Below, piece by piece: positions 1 through 5,918 of a DNA stretch of 6,601 nucleotides. The position numbers and the translations under genes were made by a program. The stretch spans positions 1-6,601 of the forward strand of contig JAITCQ010000037.1 of the NCBI GenBank assembly GCA_031283015.1, in the 5' to 3' direction. Position 1 is the stretch's first letter. Every line of letters begins with the position of its first letter. The DNA is from Candidatus Methanoplasma sp. (lineage in GTDB: Archaea > Thermoplasmatota > Thermoplasmata > Methanomassiliicoccales > Methanomethylophilaceae). The notes beneath the pieces were generated by a model that saw nothing but the letters and a program-made list of their open reading frames with translations, was not told the origin of the DNA and did no database searches.

Positions 1-870
1 ATGGACTTCGCCCTGTGGAAAGGGGCGAAGCCCGGAGAATGTTCCTGGGACTCGCCCTGGGGAAAGGGGAGACCGGGCTGGCACATAGAATGCTCCGCGA
101 TGATCCGGCGTCTCCTCGGAGATAAGATAGATATACACGGAGGCGGAAGCGATCTTGTTTTCCCTCACCACGAGAACGAGATCATCCAGACCGAGGCGGT
201 CACGCACGATGTCCTCGCCAACTATTGGATGCACAACGGGATGCTCCAGGTCAGGGACGAGAAGATGTCGAAGTCTCTGAAGAACTTCTTCCGCGTCCGC
301 GACGTGATGCAGAAGTTCGACGGACCCACCATACGATTCTATTTCCTGAACACCCACTACAGCAGCCCCCTGGCGTACGGGGAGGACGTGCTCGTCGAGG
401 CGAGGTCCGCCCTCAAGAGGCTGAAGAACAATTACGCCGAGCTTTCGGCCTGTTCAAAGAACGGACCGGAGGGGAACGGCGACTGCTGCGACATCCTTGA
501 AGAAACAAAATACAAGTTCTTCGAAGCGATGAACGACGACCTGAACACAGGCGCCGCGATAGAGGTCCTGTTCCGTCTGGCACATTCCACCAACAAGGCG
601 ATGGCGGACGGCGCCCTCTCTAAAGCGGCGGCGGGAAAGATACTTAAGATGATAGACGGGTTCAACACCATATTGGGAATATTCCCGGGAGAGGACGGCA
701 TGAAAGACGACGGAACGACGGACGCCGTGATGGGAGTTCTCATCGAACTCCGCAAAGAGCTCAGAGCGAGGAAGCAGTACGACCTTGCAGATATGATCCG
801 AGCAAAGCTGGCGGATGCGGGGATCGCTTTGGAGGACTCCGCGGACGGTATGAAATGGAAGAAGATCTAA
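1..870 (+). CDS. cysS: Cysteinyl-tRNA synthetase, C-terminal part (5' end outside window)
   Basis: Class I aminoacyl-tRNA synthetase that charges tRNA-Cys with cysteine in the cytoplasm. The visible 289 residues hold the second half of the catalytic domain and the C-terminal domain. The zinc site that selects cysteine is seen as C31 (in GWHIECSAM), H56 and E60 (in HHENE); their spacing matches Cys209, His234 and Glu238 of the E. coli enzyme. The KMSKS loop is at residues 88-92, again at the expected distance. The helical anticodon-binding region follows and the protein ends WKKI. The ATG at position 1 is an internal methionine: about 175-180 N-terminal residues, including the HIGH motif and the first zinc cysteine, should lie upstream. 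Its last 16 bases overlap the next gene. Many methanogens make Cys-tRNA by the SepRS/SepCysS route instead, so a CysRS gene is mildly informative. Identity is certain. Confidence 0.97.
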   Translation: MDFALWKGAKPGECSWDSPWGKGRPGWHIECSAMIRRLLGDKIDIHGGGSDLVFPHHENEIIQTEAVTHDVLANYWMHNGMLQVRDEKMSKSLKNFFRVRDVMQKFDGPTIRFYFLNTHYSSPLAYGEDVLVEARSALKRLKNNYAELSACSKNGPEGNGDCCDILEETKYKFFEAMNDDLNTGAAIEVLFRLAHSTNKAMADGALSKAAAGKILKMIDGFNTILGIFPGEDGMKDDGTTDAVMGVLIELRKELRARKQYDLADMIRAKLADAGIALEDSADGMKWKKI

Positions 871-1886
871 ACATAAGGAAAAAGGCCGAGCTCATGCTGG
901 GGGGAGGCATAAGGCTCCCCGAGGGTTTCGTGTTCCCATGTAGGGTCTCAAGGTCCACCGCGGGACCCGGCGCCGGCTCCGCCTCCGCCGTTTTCTCTTT
1001 CGGGGGGCACAGAGTGAAGAAGAGCATCTCCTACGAAACCGGGGAGTTCGAACTCGCCGAAGAGAACGGTCGGCTATCCATAAAAAAGAACGGGGCGCCT
1101 TTTCTGGAGGAAGTGAGGATCGAACCCGTCGTGCACCACTGCCCCGAGCAGGCGTTCTTCAACCTCGATCCGAAGTGCATGTTCACCTGCGCGTTCTGCG
1201 TATCTCCGCTATTAGGCGGGGATCTTGACAAACGGCTTTCCGACGACGACATCGTTGAAATGACCCGGAAGGCCGTCGGGGGGGAGAGGATCGTGTCCGT
1301 CTCCCTTACCAGCGGGGTCTGCGGCAGCGTGGACGAGACCGTGGGGAGGTTCCTGTCCTGCGTCTCTAAGCTGAGGGCCGAGTTCCCGGATCTTCCGATA
1401 GGCGTCGAGCCGTACGTGTCAAGAAAGGAGCACGTGAAGGCGCTGAAGGACGCGGGCGCGACGGAGATCAAGCTCAACGTCCAGTCTCCGAACGGTGGAA
1501 TATTCAAAAAGGTCTGTCCGGAGCTGGACCGAGATAACATCGTCGAGATGCTCCTGTACTCGGCGGAAGTATTCGGGGCCGGCAAAGTGACGTCCAACAT
1601 GATATTCGGAATGGGGGAGACCGACGCGGAGATAGAGGAGATGACGGAATTCCTCTGCTCGAAAGGAGTGATACCGACGTTCAGGGCCTTGCGGACGAAC
1701 CCCACGAACCGCGGCCAGCTTATATCGGCGATCGGCGAACAGCCCTCTCCGGACGCCGATAGGGCGATCGGACTGGCGAGGATGCAGAAAGAGAAACTCG
1801 CCGCTTACGGTCTAGATACAAAGAGCTGCCGCACGATGTGCCTCGAATGCGCATGCTGCGACATAGTGCCGTTCAGGGACCTCTGA
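855..1886 (+). CDS. Radical SAM protein, BioB-like, with C-terminal cysteine cluster
   Basis: A 343-residue protein with a canonical radical SAM motif CX3CX2C at C108, C112 and C115 (KCMFTCAFC), which should bind the [4Fe-4S] cluster that cleaves S-adenosylmethionine. About 100 residues precede the motif, including a stretch resembling a small beta domain. HHCPEQAFFNLD just upstream of the cysteines resembles my memory of uncharacterised archaeal biotin-synthase-related proteins (COG2516 type), but I cannot verify this. The C-terminus has five more cysteines, C325, C329, C332, C334 and C335, the first three again spaced CX3CX2C, suggesting an auxiliary Fe-S cluster. The substrate is unknown. 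The start at 855 overlaps cysS by 16 bases and has no close Shine-Dalgarno; an alternative ATG at 894 has AAGG 8 bases upstream, so the N-terminus is uncertain. The overlap suggests co-transcription with cysS. It is not an obvious PylB or HmdB. Confidence 0.85.
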   Translation: MEEDLNIRKKAELMLGGGIRLPEGFVFPCRVSRSTAGPGAGSASAVFSFGGHRVKKSISYETGEFELAEENGRLSIKKNGAPFLEEVRIEPVVHHCPEQAFFNLDPKCMFTCAFCVSPLLGGDLDKRLSDDDIVEMTRKAVGGERIVSVSLTSGVCGSVDETVGRFLSCVSKLRAEFPDLPIGVEPYVSRKEHVKALKDAGATEIKLNVQSPNGGIFKKVCPELDRDNIVEMLLYSAEVFGAGKVTSNMIFGMGETDAEIEEMTEFLCSKGVIPTFRALRTNPTNRGQLISAIGEQPSPDADRAIGLARMQKEKLAAYGLDTKSCRTMCLECACCDIVPFRDL

Positions 1887-1898
1887 TCGACTCTCATC

Positions 1899-2849
1899 TC
1901 ATCTTTCCGGCTGCGATCTTTGTTTGATATCGTTGGTCATCGGACCTCTTTCAATCAGCCGCGACAGTTCGCACGCTTTGCACCATTCTCCTAGGGCGGG
2001 TTCGCCGCAATGGCATGTGCGCAGATCGGACGGAGGCATGTACTCCTCGAGCATCGGTCTCAGCGCGTCGTATGACGCCAAGATGCTGAACTTCGAACCC
2101 GGCGATCTGTCCTCGAGTCCGTCGATGACGTCCCTGTACTGATTCCTCAGCGCTTCTTCGTAGTACGGGCATTCCCCGTCCCAGAAAGGTATCCCCGAGA
2201 CCATTGCGTAAAGGAGCGATTCCTTCTCGGGTATCATCCTCAGCGGGTTGAACCTCGGCACGAGTCCCGGCTGCACCTTCGTGTGCGGCCCAAGCCTTGC
2301 CAACCGCTCCACATCGCCTCTTACGAAATTCATCATGATCGATTGAGCTATATCGTCAAGGTTATGCCCGGTGGCCAAGTATCTCGCTCCAGCCGACCGG
2401 GCCTGGTCGTTCATAAGTTTCCTCCTGAAGACCCCGCAGTACGTGCACGGGCTGTTCTCTCCTGTCATGGAGGCGATCCTGTCCATCTCCATGCCCATCT
2501 CGGAGAAATGTCTTATATGGAGCGGGATGCCGCGCTCCGCACAGAATTTTTTAACTATATCCAGGCTGGGCGGCCTGTACCCTTCGATCCCTTCGTCGAT
2601 CGATATGACGCACAGCGAGATGTCCCTGCGGTCCCCGAACACCTCGTGGAGGATGTGCAAGGTCACCATGCTGTCCTTGCCCCCGGACACAGCGACGGCT
2701 ATGGTGTCCCCCGGACCGACGCGGATCTGTTTTCGGATCTCCCGTTTAACTCTCTTTTCCACATACGACCTGAAGTGCTCGCCGCAAAGGTGCGATCCGT
2801 TGTATCTTATCAGGGTTACGGCCTCATGATCGCAGCGGTCGCATTTCAT
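1899..2849 (-). CDS. ncsA: tRNA 2-thiolation enzyme, NcsA/TtuA (Ncs6/CTU1) family
   Basis: A 316-residue adenylating thiolase that converts a tRNA uridine to 2-thiouridine: U34 in the NcsA/Ncs6 branch, U54 in the TtuA branch. The N-terminal zinc finger is C3, C6, C22 and H25. The PP-loop that binds ATP is SGGKDS at 55-60. C135 and C138 (CTYC) with C227 (GECPYY) match the three cysteines that hold the catalytic [4Fe-4S] cluster in TtuA. GHNLDD at 161-166 is the family's nucleotide-domain motif. A C-terminal zinc finger is formed by C279, C281, C290 and C293; its first pair is spaced CXC where I would expect CXXC. The sulfur donor is normally a ubiquitin-like SAMP/TtuB protein, not seen in this window. 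It is the last gene of a three-gene minus-strand unit, starting 4 bases after the Orc1/Cdc6 stop, with no clear Shine-Dalgarno, so translation is probably coupled. NcsA rather than TtuA is inferred; the sequence alone does not decide. Confidence 0.92.
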   Translation of the reverse strand: MKCDRCDHEAVTLIRYNGSHLCGEHFRSYVEKRVKREIRKQIRVGPGDTIAVAVSGGKDSMVTLHILHEVFGDRRDISLCVISIDEGIEGYRPPSLDIVKKFCAERGIPLHIRHFSEMGMEMDRIASMTGENSPCTYCGVFRRKLMNDQARSAGARYLATGHNLDDIAQSIMMNFVRGDVERLARLGPHTKVQPGLVPRFNPLRMIPEKESLLYAMVSGIPFWDGECPYYEEALRNQYRDVIDGLEDRSPGSKFSILASYDALRPMLEEYMPPSDLRTCHCGEPALGEWCKACELSRLIERGPMTNDIKQRSQPER

Positions 2850-2853
2850 TGTA

Positions 2854-4041
2854 TCAGAACTCGAGGTCGTTGTTCGAGGTGGGGGATTCCAGCAGATATT
2901 CCAATTTCTTGGCCAGTTCTTTCGGCGGTATGTCTGGTATCGAGATGTATGTGACCCTCCCTCCTTCGGCCTCGCTTCTCACGATGGTGTCCAGAAGGTT
3001 CATCTTCTCCATTTCCTGAACGTACGTCCAGAACTGCGTGTGCTTCCTCGCGGACTGTCCGTATTCCTCGCATACCACCGCGTAGGTCTTTTCGACGCGG
3101 GTGATGCTCACGTAGACCTCGCCTTTGATGGCGCGGGCTATGGCCAGCAGCGCCAGCTTCTTTTTCGTGTCCAGGCCGGCGAGCTTGTTCTCGGATACGT
3201 TGCTGTAGATCATCGCGTTCGCCGACCTCACGTCGTCGGCCGTCAGTCTGCCGTCGGTCCTTTCCTCCGCGATGACCGCCGCTTTCTCAAGCATCTCTAT
3301 CACCAGGCGGGCGTCGCCGTACGTCTTCCCGATGTCGGCCAGAAGCTCCGCCACATCGTCGTTCATAGCTCCGGGTAGCAGGGCCTCGTCCGCCCTTGTC
3401 CTGGCGATGTCCTTCAGCTCGTCCTTCGTATATCTGTCGAACCATACTGTGTTGGCGCGTTTGAAGCTTGACATCGTCGCTTTGTCCAGCATCTCCGATA
3501 TCGGCTCCTGGGAGATCATTATCACCGATACCGGGGAGTTCCCCCGTATCTCGTCGGTGAACCTCGACATCTGATAGATCATGTCCTTGCTGCCGCTTTT
3601 CAAGAGCATGTCGACCTCGTCCATCACGGCGACCAGCGGCCTCTGCCCCGCCTCTATGTGTTTGCGGAGGGACCTCATCATCTCGTCCGCGGAGAATCCC
3701 CGGTCCGGGAATCCGGGATCGAAATGCCTCACGAGATGGAGGATCGCCCCATGCTCGGTGTTCCTCGTCCTGCAGTTGATGAACACGTAATCCATCTGCC
3801 TGCCTTTGCCGGAGGAGTATCTAAGCATGTCCTCGCAGAATCTTTTCGCAGTGACGGTCTTCCCGGTACCCACGCTCCCAGTCAGGAACGCCGAGCACGG
3901 GATGTTGTCTGTTATAAGCGGCCTGAAGAGCGTTTCCAGACGGCGTATCTGATCCTCTCTGTGGACCAGCTTCTCCGGGACATATTCGAATGACAGTTTC
4001 TTCCCGTCTTTGATCACCGCGGAGGATCTTTCGAACATCAT
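2854..4041 (-). CDS. cdc6: Orc1/Cdc6-type replication initiator (AAA+ ATPase plus winged helix)
   Basis: A 395-residue archaeal origin-binding and helicase-loading protein. The AAA+ domain shows Walker A GSVGTGKT (55-62), Walker B VMDEVD (139-144) and a sensor-2 region GDAR with R245. The segment after residue about 300 (GEVYVSI...GQSARKHTQFWTYVQEMEKMNLLD) matches the winged-helix DNA-binding domain. Sensor 1 is unusual: the normal ISND-like motif reads ISQE (176-179), with Gln at the Asn position, and FDRY replaces the common FxPY. The open frame extends to 4113, but that would overlap the upstream gene by 73 bases. The ATG at 4041 forms a TGATG overlap with the preceding stop, and an AGGA lies about 6 bases upstream; a second ATG follows directly (4038). 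Whether this is the main initiator or a divergent paralogue cannot be told here. Length is normal for the family. Confidence 0.93.
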   Translation of the reverse strand: MMFERSSAVIKDGKKLSFEYVPEKLVHREDQIRRLETLFRPLITDNIPCSAFLTGSVGTGKTVTAKRFCEDMLRYSSGKGRQMDYVFINCRTRNTEHGAILHLVRHFDPGFPDRGFSADEMMRSLRKHIEAGQRPLVAVMDEVDMLLKSGSKDMIYQMSRFTDEIRGNSPVSVIMISQEPISEMLDKATMSSFKRANTVWFDRYTKDELKDIARTRADEALLPGAMNDDVAELLADIGKTYGDARLVIEMLEKAAVIAEERTDGRLTADDVRSANAMIYSNVSENKLAGLDTKKKLALLAIARAIKGEVYVSITRVEKTYAVVCEEYGQSARKHTQFWTYVQEMEKMNLLDTIVRSEAEGGRVTYISIPDIPPKELAKKLEYLLESPTSNNDLEF

Positions 4042-4043
4042 CA
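4039..4043 (-). promoter_or_regulatory. TGATG stop/start overlap (NIF3-like to Orc1/Cdc6)
   Basis: On the minus strand the NIF3-like TGA (4043-4041) shares its A with the ATG (4041-4039) of the Orc1/Cdc6 gene. This arrangement normally gives translational coupling by reinitiation. It decides the start of the initiator gene against the upstream in-frame ATG at 4113. AGGA a few bases upstream may assist; an adjacent ATG at 4038-4036 could also serve. Confidence 0.75.
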
Positions 4044-5003
4044 ATTCCTGCTGAATCTCATGAATCCCGAGCAGCCGAACACTTCGACGCCTTTCTTTTC
4101 CCACACGTCGCATATCCTGTTTATTCCGAGGGAATCGGACGCCATGTGCCCCGAGATGATCATATTGATGTTGTGTTTCTTTGCCTCGTCCAGATGGTTC
4201 TCCGGGAAGTGCATCCCCACCACCGTCCCGACGCCGGCGATCGCAAGCTTCTCGTAGATCTCTTTCGGGCCCGAGGTCCCGCCGGTCATCTTTGCGATTA
4301 TCTTGCCGCAGCGGTTCTTCTTGCCGCCAGCCATTATCTTCGGCGGATCGTTATATTTGGACGCCTGCCGGAACTCCGGTTCTTTCATCAGCACGGCGAT
4401 GACGTCCTCCAGATACTTCGGCTGTTCTTTCTCGAACAGGCTTTCGAGGTAAAGCTGCACCATGTTGTCAGCCGGCGAGTGTATGTTGAACATCGGCACA
4501 CCCATCAGCCTGGCCGCGTCCACGGGCTGGTTGTAGTTGGACCCCATGACGTTCCTGGACACTTCGTCCATCCTCGTCTTTATGAGGCCTTCGGCGATGT
4601 TTATAGGTATTCCGACATCGTGGAACATGTCCGTCTGCATCCACATGACCTCTGGGAAGGATGTCTTGGACATGCCCACCGGGTGATGCGCAACGACGGC
4701 CGAGACCTTCTGTCCCTTCTCTTTAAGACGGTCCGCCAGCATTATCTCTCCGGTCCCGATGTCGATGCCCCACATGAGCCTTTCTGCTTCGGTCTCTTTT
4801 GCGATATCCTCTCCCCAGGAGAACCTTGAGTCGGCGTAGGGGTTCCACAGCTTTTCCCGGTCGAAATATTCCTTCTCGTCTTCCGGAAGTTTATCGTACT
4901 CTTTCTTGGCGTTCTTTAAGAGGAGGTCTATCTCCTTTTTCGGCCTGGGGTCGTTCTTTATACCAGTTTCCACCGCCAGTTTATATGCATCGTATACTTT
5001 CAT
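4041..5003 (-). CDS. NIF3-like (NGG1p-interacting factor 3 family) metalloprotein
   Basis: A 320-residue protein of the NIF3/DUF34 family, which binds two metal ions and is found in all domains of life without a settled function. Metal-ligand motifs are visible in family order: AHHPVG with H106 and H107, NIHSPAD with H175 and D179, and GHMASD with H286 and D290. They parallel the HH, D and HxxxE ligands of E. coli YbgI, with Asp in place of the final Glu. GIDIGTGE (79-86) precedes the first motif. The roughly 70 N-terminal residues are charged and helix-like and are extra relative to a minimal NIF3 of about 250 residues. It is the first gene of the minus-strand unit, with its stop overlapping the Orc1/Cdc6 start. 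No Shine-Dalgarno precedes the ATG, but a TATA box lies about 28 bases upstream, so the mRNA is probably leaderless. The family call rests on motifs, not overall alignment. Confidence 0.75.
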   Translation of the reverse strand: MKVYDAYKLAVETGIKNDPRPKKEIDLLLKNAKKEYDKLPEDEKEYFDREKLWNPYADSRFSWGEDIAKETEAERLMWGIDIGTGEIMLADRLKEKGQKVSAVVAHHPVGMSKTSFPEVMWMQTDMFHDVGIPINIAEGLIKTRMDEVSRNVMGSNYNQPVDAARLMGVPMFNIHSPADNMVQLYLESLFEKEQPKYLEDVIAVLMKEPEFRQASKYNDPPKIMAGGKKNRCGKIIAKMTGGTSGPKEIYEKLAIAGVGTVVGMHFPENHLDEAKKHNINMIISGHMASDSLGINRICDVWEKKGVEVFGCSGFMRFSRN

Positions 5004-5026
5004 CGCTATTCGAAATGACTAGAGCG

Positions 5027-5035
5027 TATAATTAA
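5027..5035 (-). promoter_or_regulatory. TATA box of the NIF3-like/cdc6/ncsA operon
   Basis: The minus strand reads TTAATTATA here, an archaeal TATA-like element centred about 28 bases from the ATG at 5003. Archaeal transcription starts about 25-28 bases from the TATA centre, so the transcript would begin at or next to the ATG. The 20 bases before that ATG contain no Shine-Dalgarno, which agrees with a leaderless message. The 18-bp palindrome starts 10 bases further upstream (5045). Confidence 0.6.
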
Positions 5036-5044
5036 CCTTGTTAT

Positions 5045-5062
5045 CCGCAGGCGCGCCTGCGG
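5045..5062. repeat. Perfect 18-bp GC palindrome between divergent promoters
   Basis: CCGCAGGCGCGCCTGCGG equals its own reverse complement over all 18 bases, and the flanking T residues break the symmetry. It lies between the leftward TATA box (5027-5035) and the rightward one (5111-5118), closer to the leftward. That position suits an operator or activator site for a dimeric regulator. Alternatives are a DNA cruciform or an origin-linked element next to the cdc6 operon; no ORB-like sequence was recognised nearby. GCGTAT (5024-5029) and ATACGC (5070-5075) form a weaker outer inverted pair that is not centred on it. Confidence 0.6.
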
Positions 5063-5094
5063 TCGCTAGATACGCCATACGGTAAGGACGGAAC

Positions 5095-5108
5095 GTTTTT
5101 TGAAAAAC
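5095..5108. repeat. 14-bp A/T inverted repeat at the BRE position
   Basis: GTTTTT and AAAAAC arms separated by TG form an inverted repeat that ends 2 bases before the rightward TATA box. The A-rich right arm occupies the usual TFB recognition element (BRE) position, so the right arm may simply be the BRE. A regulator bound to the repeat would block TFB/TBP access. A short T-run terminator is unlikely because no gene ends here. Confidence 0.4.
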
Positions 5109-5110
5109 AA

Positions 5111-5118
5111 GATATAAT
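5111..5118 (+). promoter_or_regulatory. TATA box of the DUF5131-VOC unit
   Basis: GATATAAT preceded by an A-rich BRE-like stretch. The predicted transcription start is near 5140-5143, which is downstream of the ATG at 5129 and about 35 bases before the ATG at 5177. This supports 5177 as the real start and predicts a short leader that carries a Shine-Dalgarno. Confidence 0.55.
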
Positions 5119-5140
5119 CCGCAACCGCATGCTCTCCCCA

Positions 5141-5172
5141 TCCGCCTCCGGGCGCAGGAAGCGGAGAGGGGA
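5141..5172 (+). promoter_or_regulatory. Shine-Dalgarno region of DUF5131 gene within a possible hairpin
   Basis: A purine-rich GGAGAGGGGA (5163-5172) lies directly before the ATG at 5177 and is the likely ribosome-binding site. TCCGC (5141-5145) can pair with GCGGA (5161-5165), and TCCCC (5135-5139) with GGGGA (5168-5172), so the leader could fold over the site. The predicted transcription start near 5140 leaves it unclear whether the outer stem exists in the mRNA. Confidence 0.4.
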
Positions 5173-5176
5173 AGAT

Positions 5177-5899
5177 ATGAACTGGGAACCATGGTCCGGT
5201 TGCTATAAGGTCAGCGACGGCTGCACCTATTGTTACTTCTACGGACCGTACTCCAAACGCTTCGGTCAGAACACTGTGCGGAAAACGGAGGATTTCGACA
5301 AACCCGTGGCGAAGACCGCCAAAGGCGCGCCCAAGATCCCCGGCGGGAGGATCGTCGCCACCTGCTTCGCCAGCGATTTCTTCATACCCGAAGCGGACGA
5401 GTGGCGCGCTGACGCCTGGACGATGATCGCACAGCGCCCCGATCTGGAGTTCCTGATCCTTACCAAACGCATCGACCGCTTTCCCATGTCGCTGCCTCCT
5501 GACTGGAAGGACGGCTACGACAACGTGAACATCGGGTGCACGGTCGAGAACCAGTCCGTGGCCGACCGTCGGCTGCCGCTGTTCTTATCCTATCCGATCA
5601 AACGGCGCTTCGTCGCCTGCGCGCCTTTGCTGGAGAGGATCGACCTGTCACCGTATCTTGGCGGGATAGAGCATGTCACCGTCGAAGGCGAGACCGGTCG
5701 CGAGGCCAGGGTGTGCGATCGCGATTGGGTCCTGGACATAAGGGAACAGTGCATGAGGGCGGGGATCACTTTCTGGTTCAAGAACACCGGTTCGTTCTTT
5801 AGGCGGGATGGGGACATCCAGAAGGTGAATCCGTTCAAACAGAGCGCCGCGGCAAAGGAGATGGGGATCGATATCCTGGACGGAAAGAAACTGTTTTGA
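5177..5899 (+). CDS. DUF5131 family (phage Gp37/Gp68-type) radical-SAM-like protein
   Basis: A 240-residue protein whose motifs match DUF5131. The N-terminal WEPWSGCYKVSDGCTYCY gives C9, C16 and C19 (CX6CX2C), a variant of the radical SAM cluster motif. FLILTKR (92-98), EGETGREAR (170-178), WVLDIREQC (184-192) and FWFKNTG (199-205) follow in the family's order; the usual forms I recall are LTKRP, GGESG..AR and FFKQWG. The reaction is unknown; members occur in phages, mobile islands and many prokaryotic genomes. The ATG at 5177 is chosen over 5129 because the protein then begins at the conserved MNWEPW, a Shine-Dalgarno sits just upstream, and the TATA box predicts a transcript starting after 5129. 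A VOC gene follows after 19 bases, probably in the same message. It is not near phage structural genes. An iron-sulfur role is inferred from the cysteines. Confidence 0.88.
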   Translation: MNWEPWSGCYKVSDGCTYCYFYGPYSKRFGQNTVRKTEDFDKPVAKTAKGAPKIPGGRIVATCFASDFFIPEADEWRADAWTMIAQRPDLEFLILTKRIDRFPMSLPPDWKDGYDNVNIGCTVENQSVADRRLPLFLSYPIKRRFVACAPLLERIDLSPYLGGIEHVTVEGETGREARVCDRDWVLDIREQCMRAGITFWFKNTGSFFRRDGDIQKVNPFKQSAAAKEMGIDILDGKKLF

Positions 5900-5905
5900 T
5901 ATTAT

Positions 5906-5914
5906 GGAGGAGGA
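5906..5914 (+). promoter_or_regulatory. Strong Shine-Dalgarno deciding the VOC gene start
   Basis: GGAGGAGGA is near-perfectly complementary to the 3' end of 16S rRNA, and its AGGAGG core ends 5 bases before the ATG at 5919. An in-frame ATG at 5904 would place this site inside the coding region, so 5919 is the better start. Confidence 0.85.
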
Positions 5915-5918
5915 ACAA

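Noticed and set aside
1031..1705. 224-codon open frame on the minus strand inside the radical SAM gene
   Set aside because: Antisense shadow of a G/C-rich coding sequence. The product is serine/proline-rich with no recognisable motif, while the plus-strand frame carries a full radical SAM signature.
1887..1898. Terminator between the convergent radical SAM and ncsA genes
   Set aside because: The gap is 12 bases, without a stem or T-tract on either strand.
2283..2954. 223-codon plus-strand open frame opposite ncsA
   Set aside because: Antisense to a gene with complete PP-loop and zinc-finger motifs; no domain pattern and no promoter.
4042..4113. Extended N-terminus of Orc1/Cdc6 starting at 4113
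   Set aside because: It would overlap the upstream gene by 73 bases and adds a basic stretch (MRRVGKERRR) not typical of the family; the TGATG junction at 4041 is a better start.
4146..4829. 227-codon plus-strand open frame opposite the NIF3-like gene
   Set aside because: Histidine/arginine-rich translation typical of an antisense frame; the minus strand has the conserved metal motifs and operon spacing.
5129..5176. Upstream ATG at 5129 for the DUF5131 gene
   Set aside because: Only about 13 bases from the TATA centre, so it should lie before the transcription start, and the extra residues are not part of the conserved N-terminus.
5904..5918. Upstream ATG at 5904 for the VOC gene
   Set aside because: Its codons 2-4 are the Shine-Dalgarno GGAGGAGGA of the ATG at 5919.
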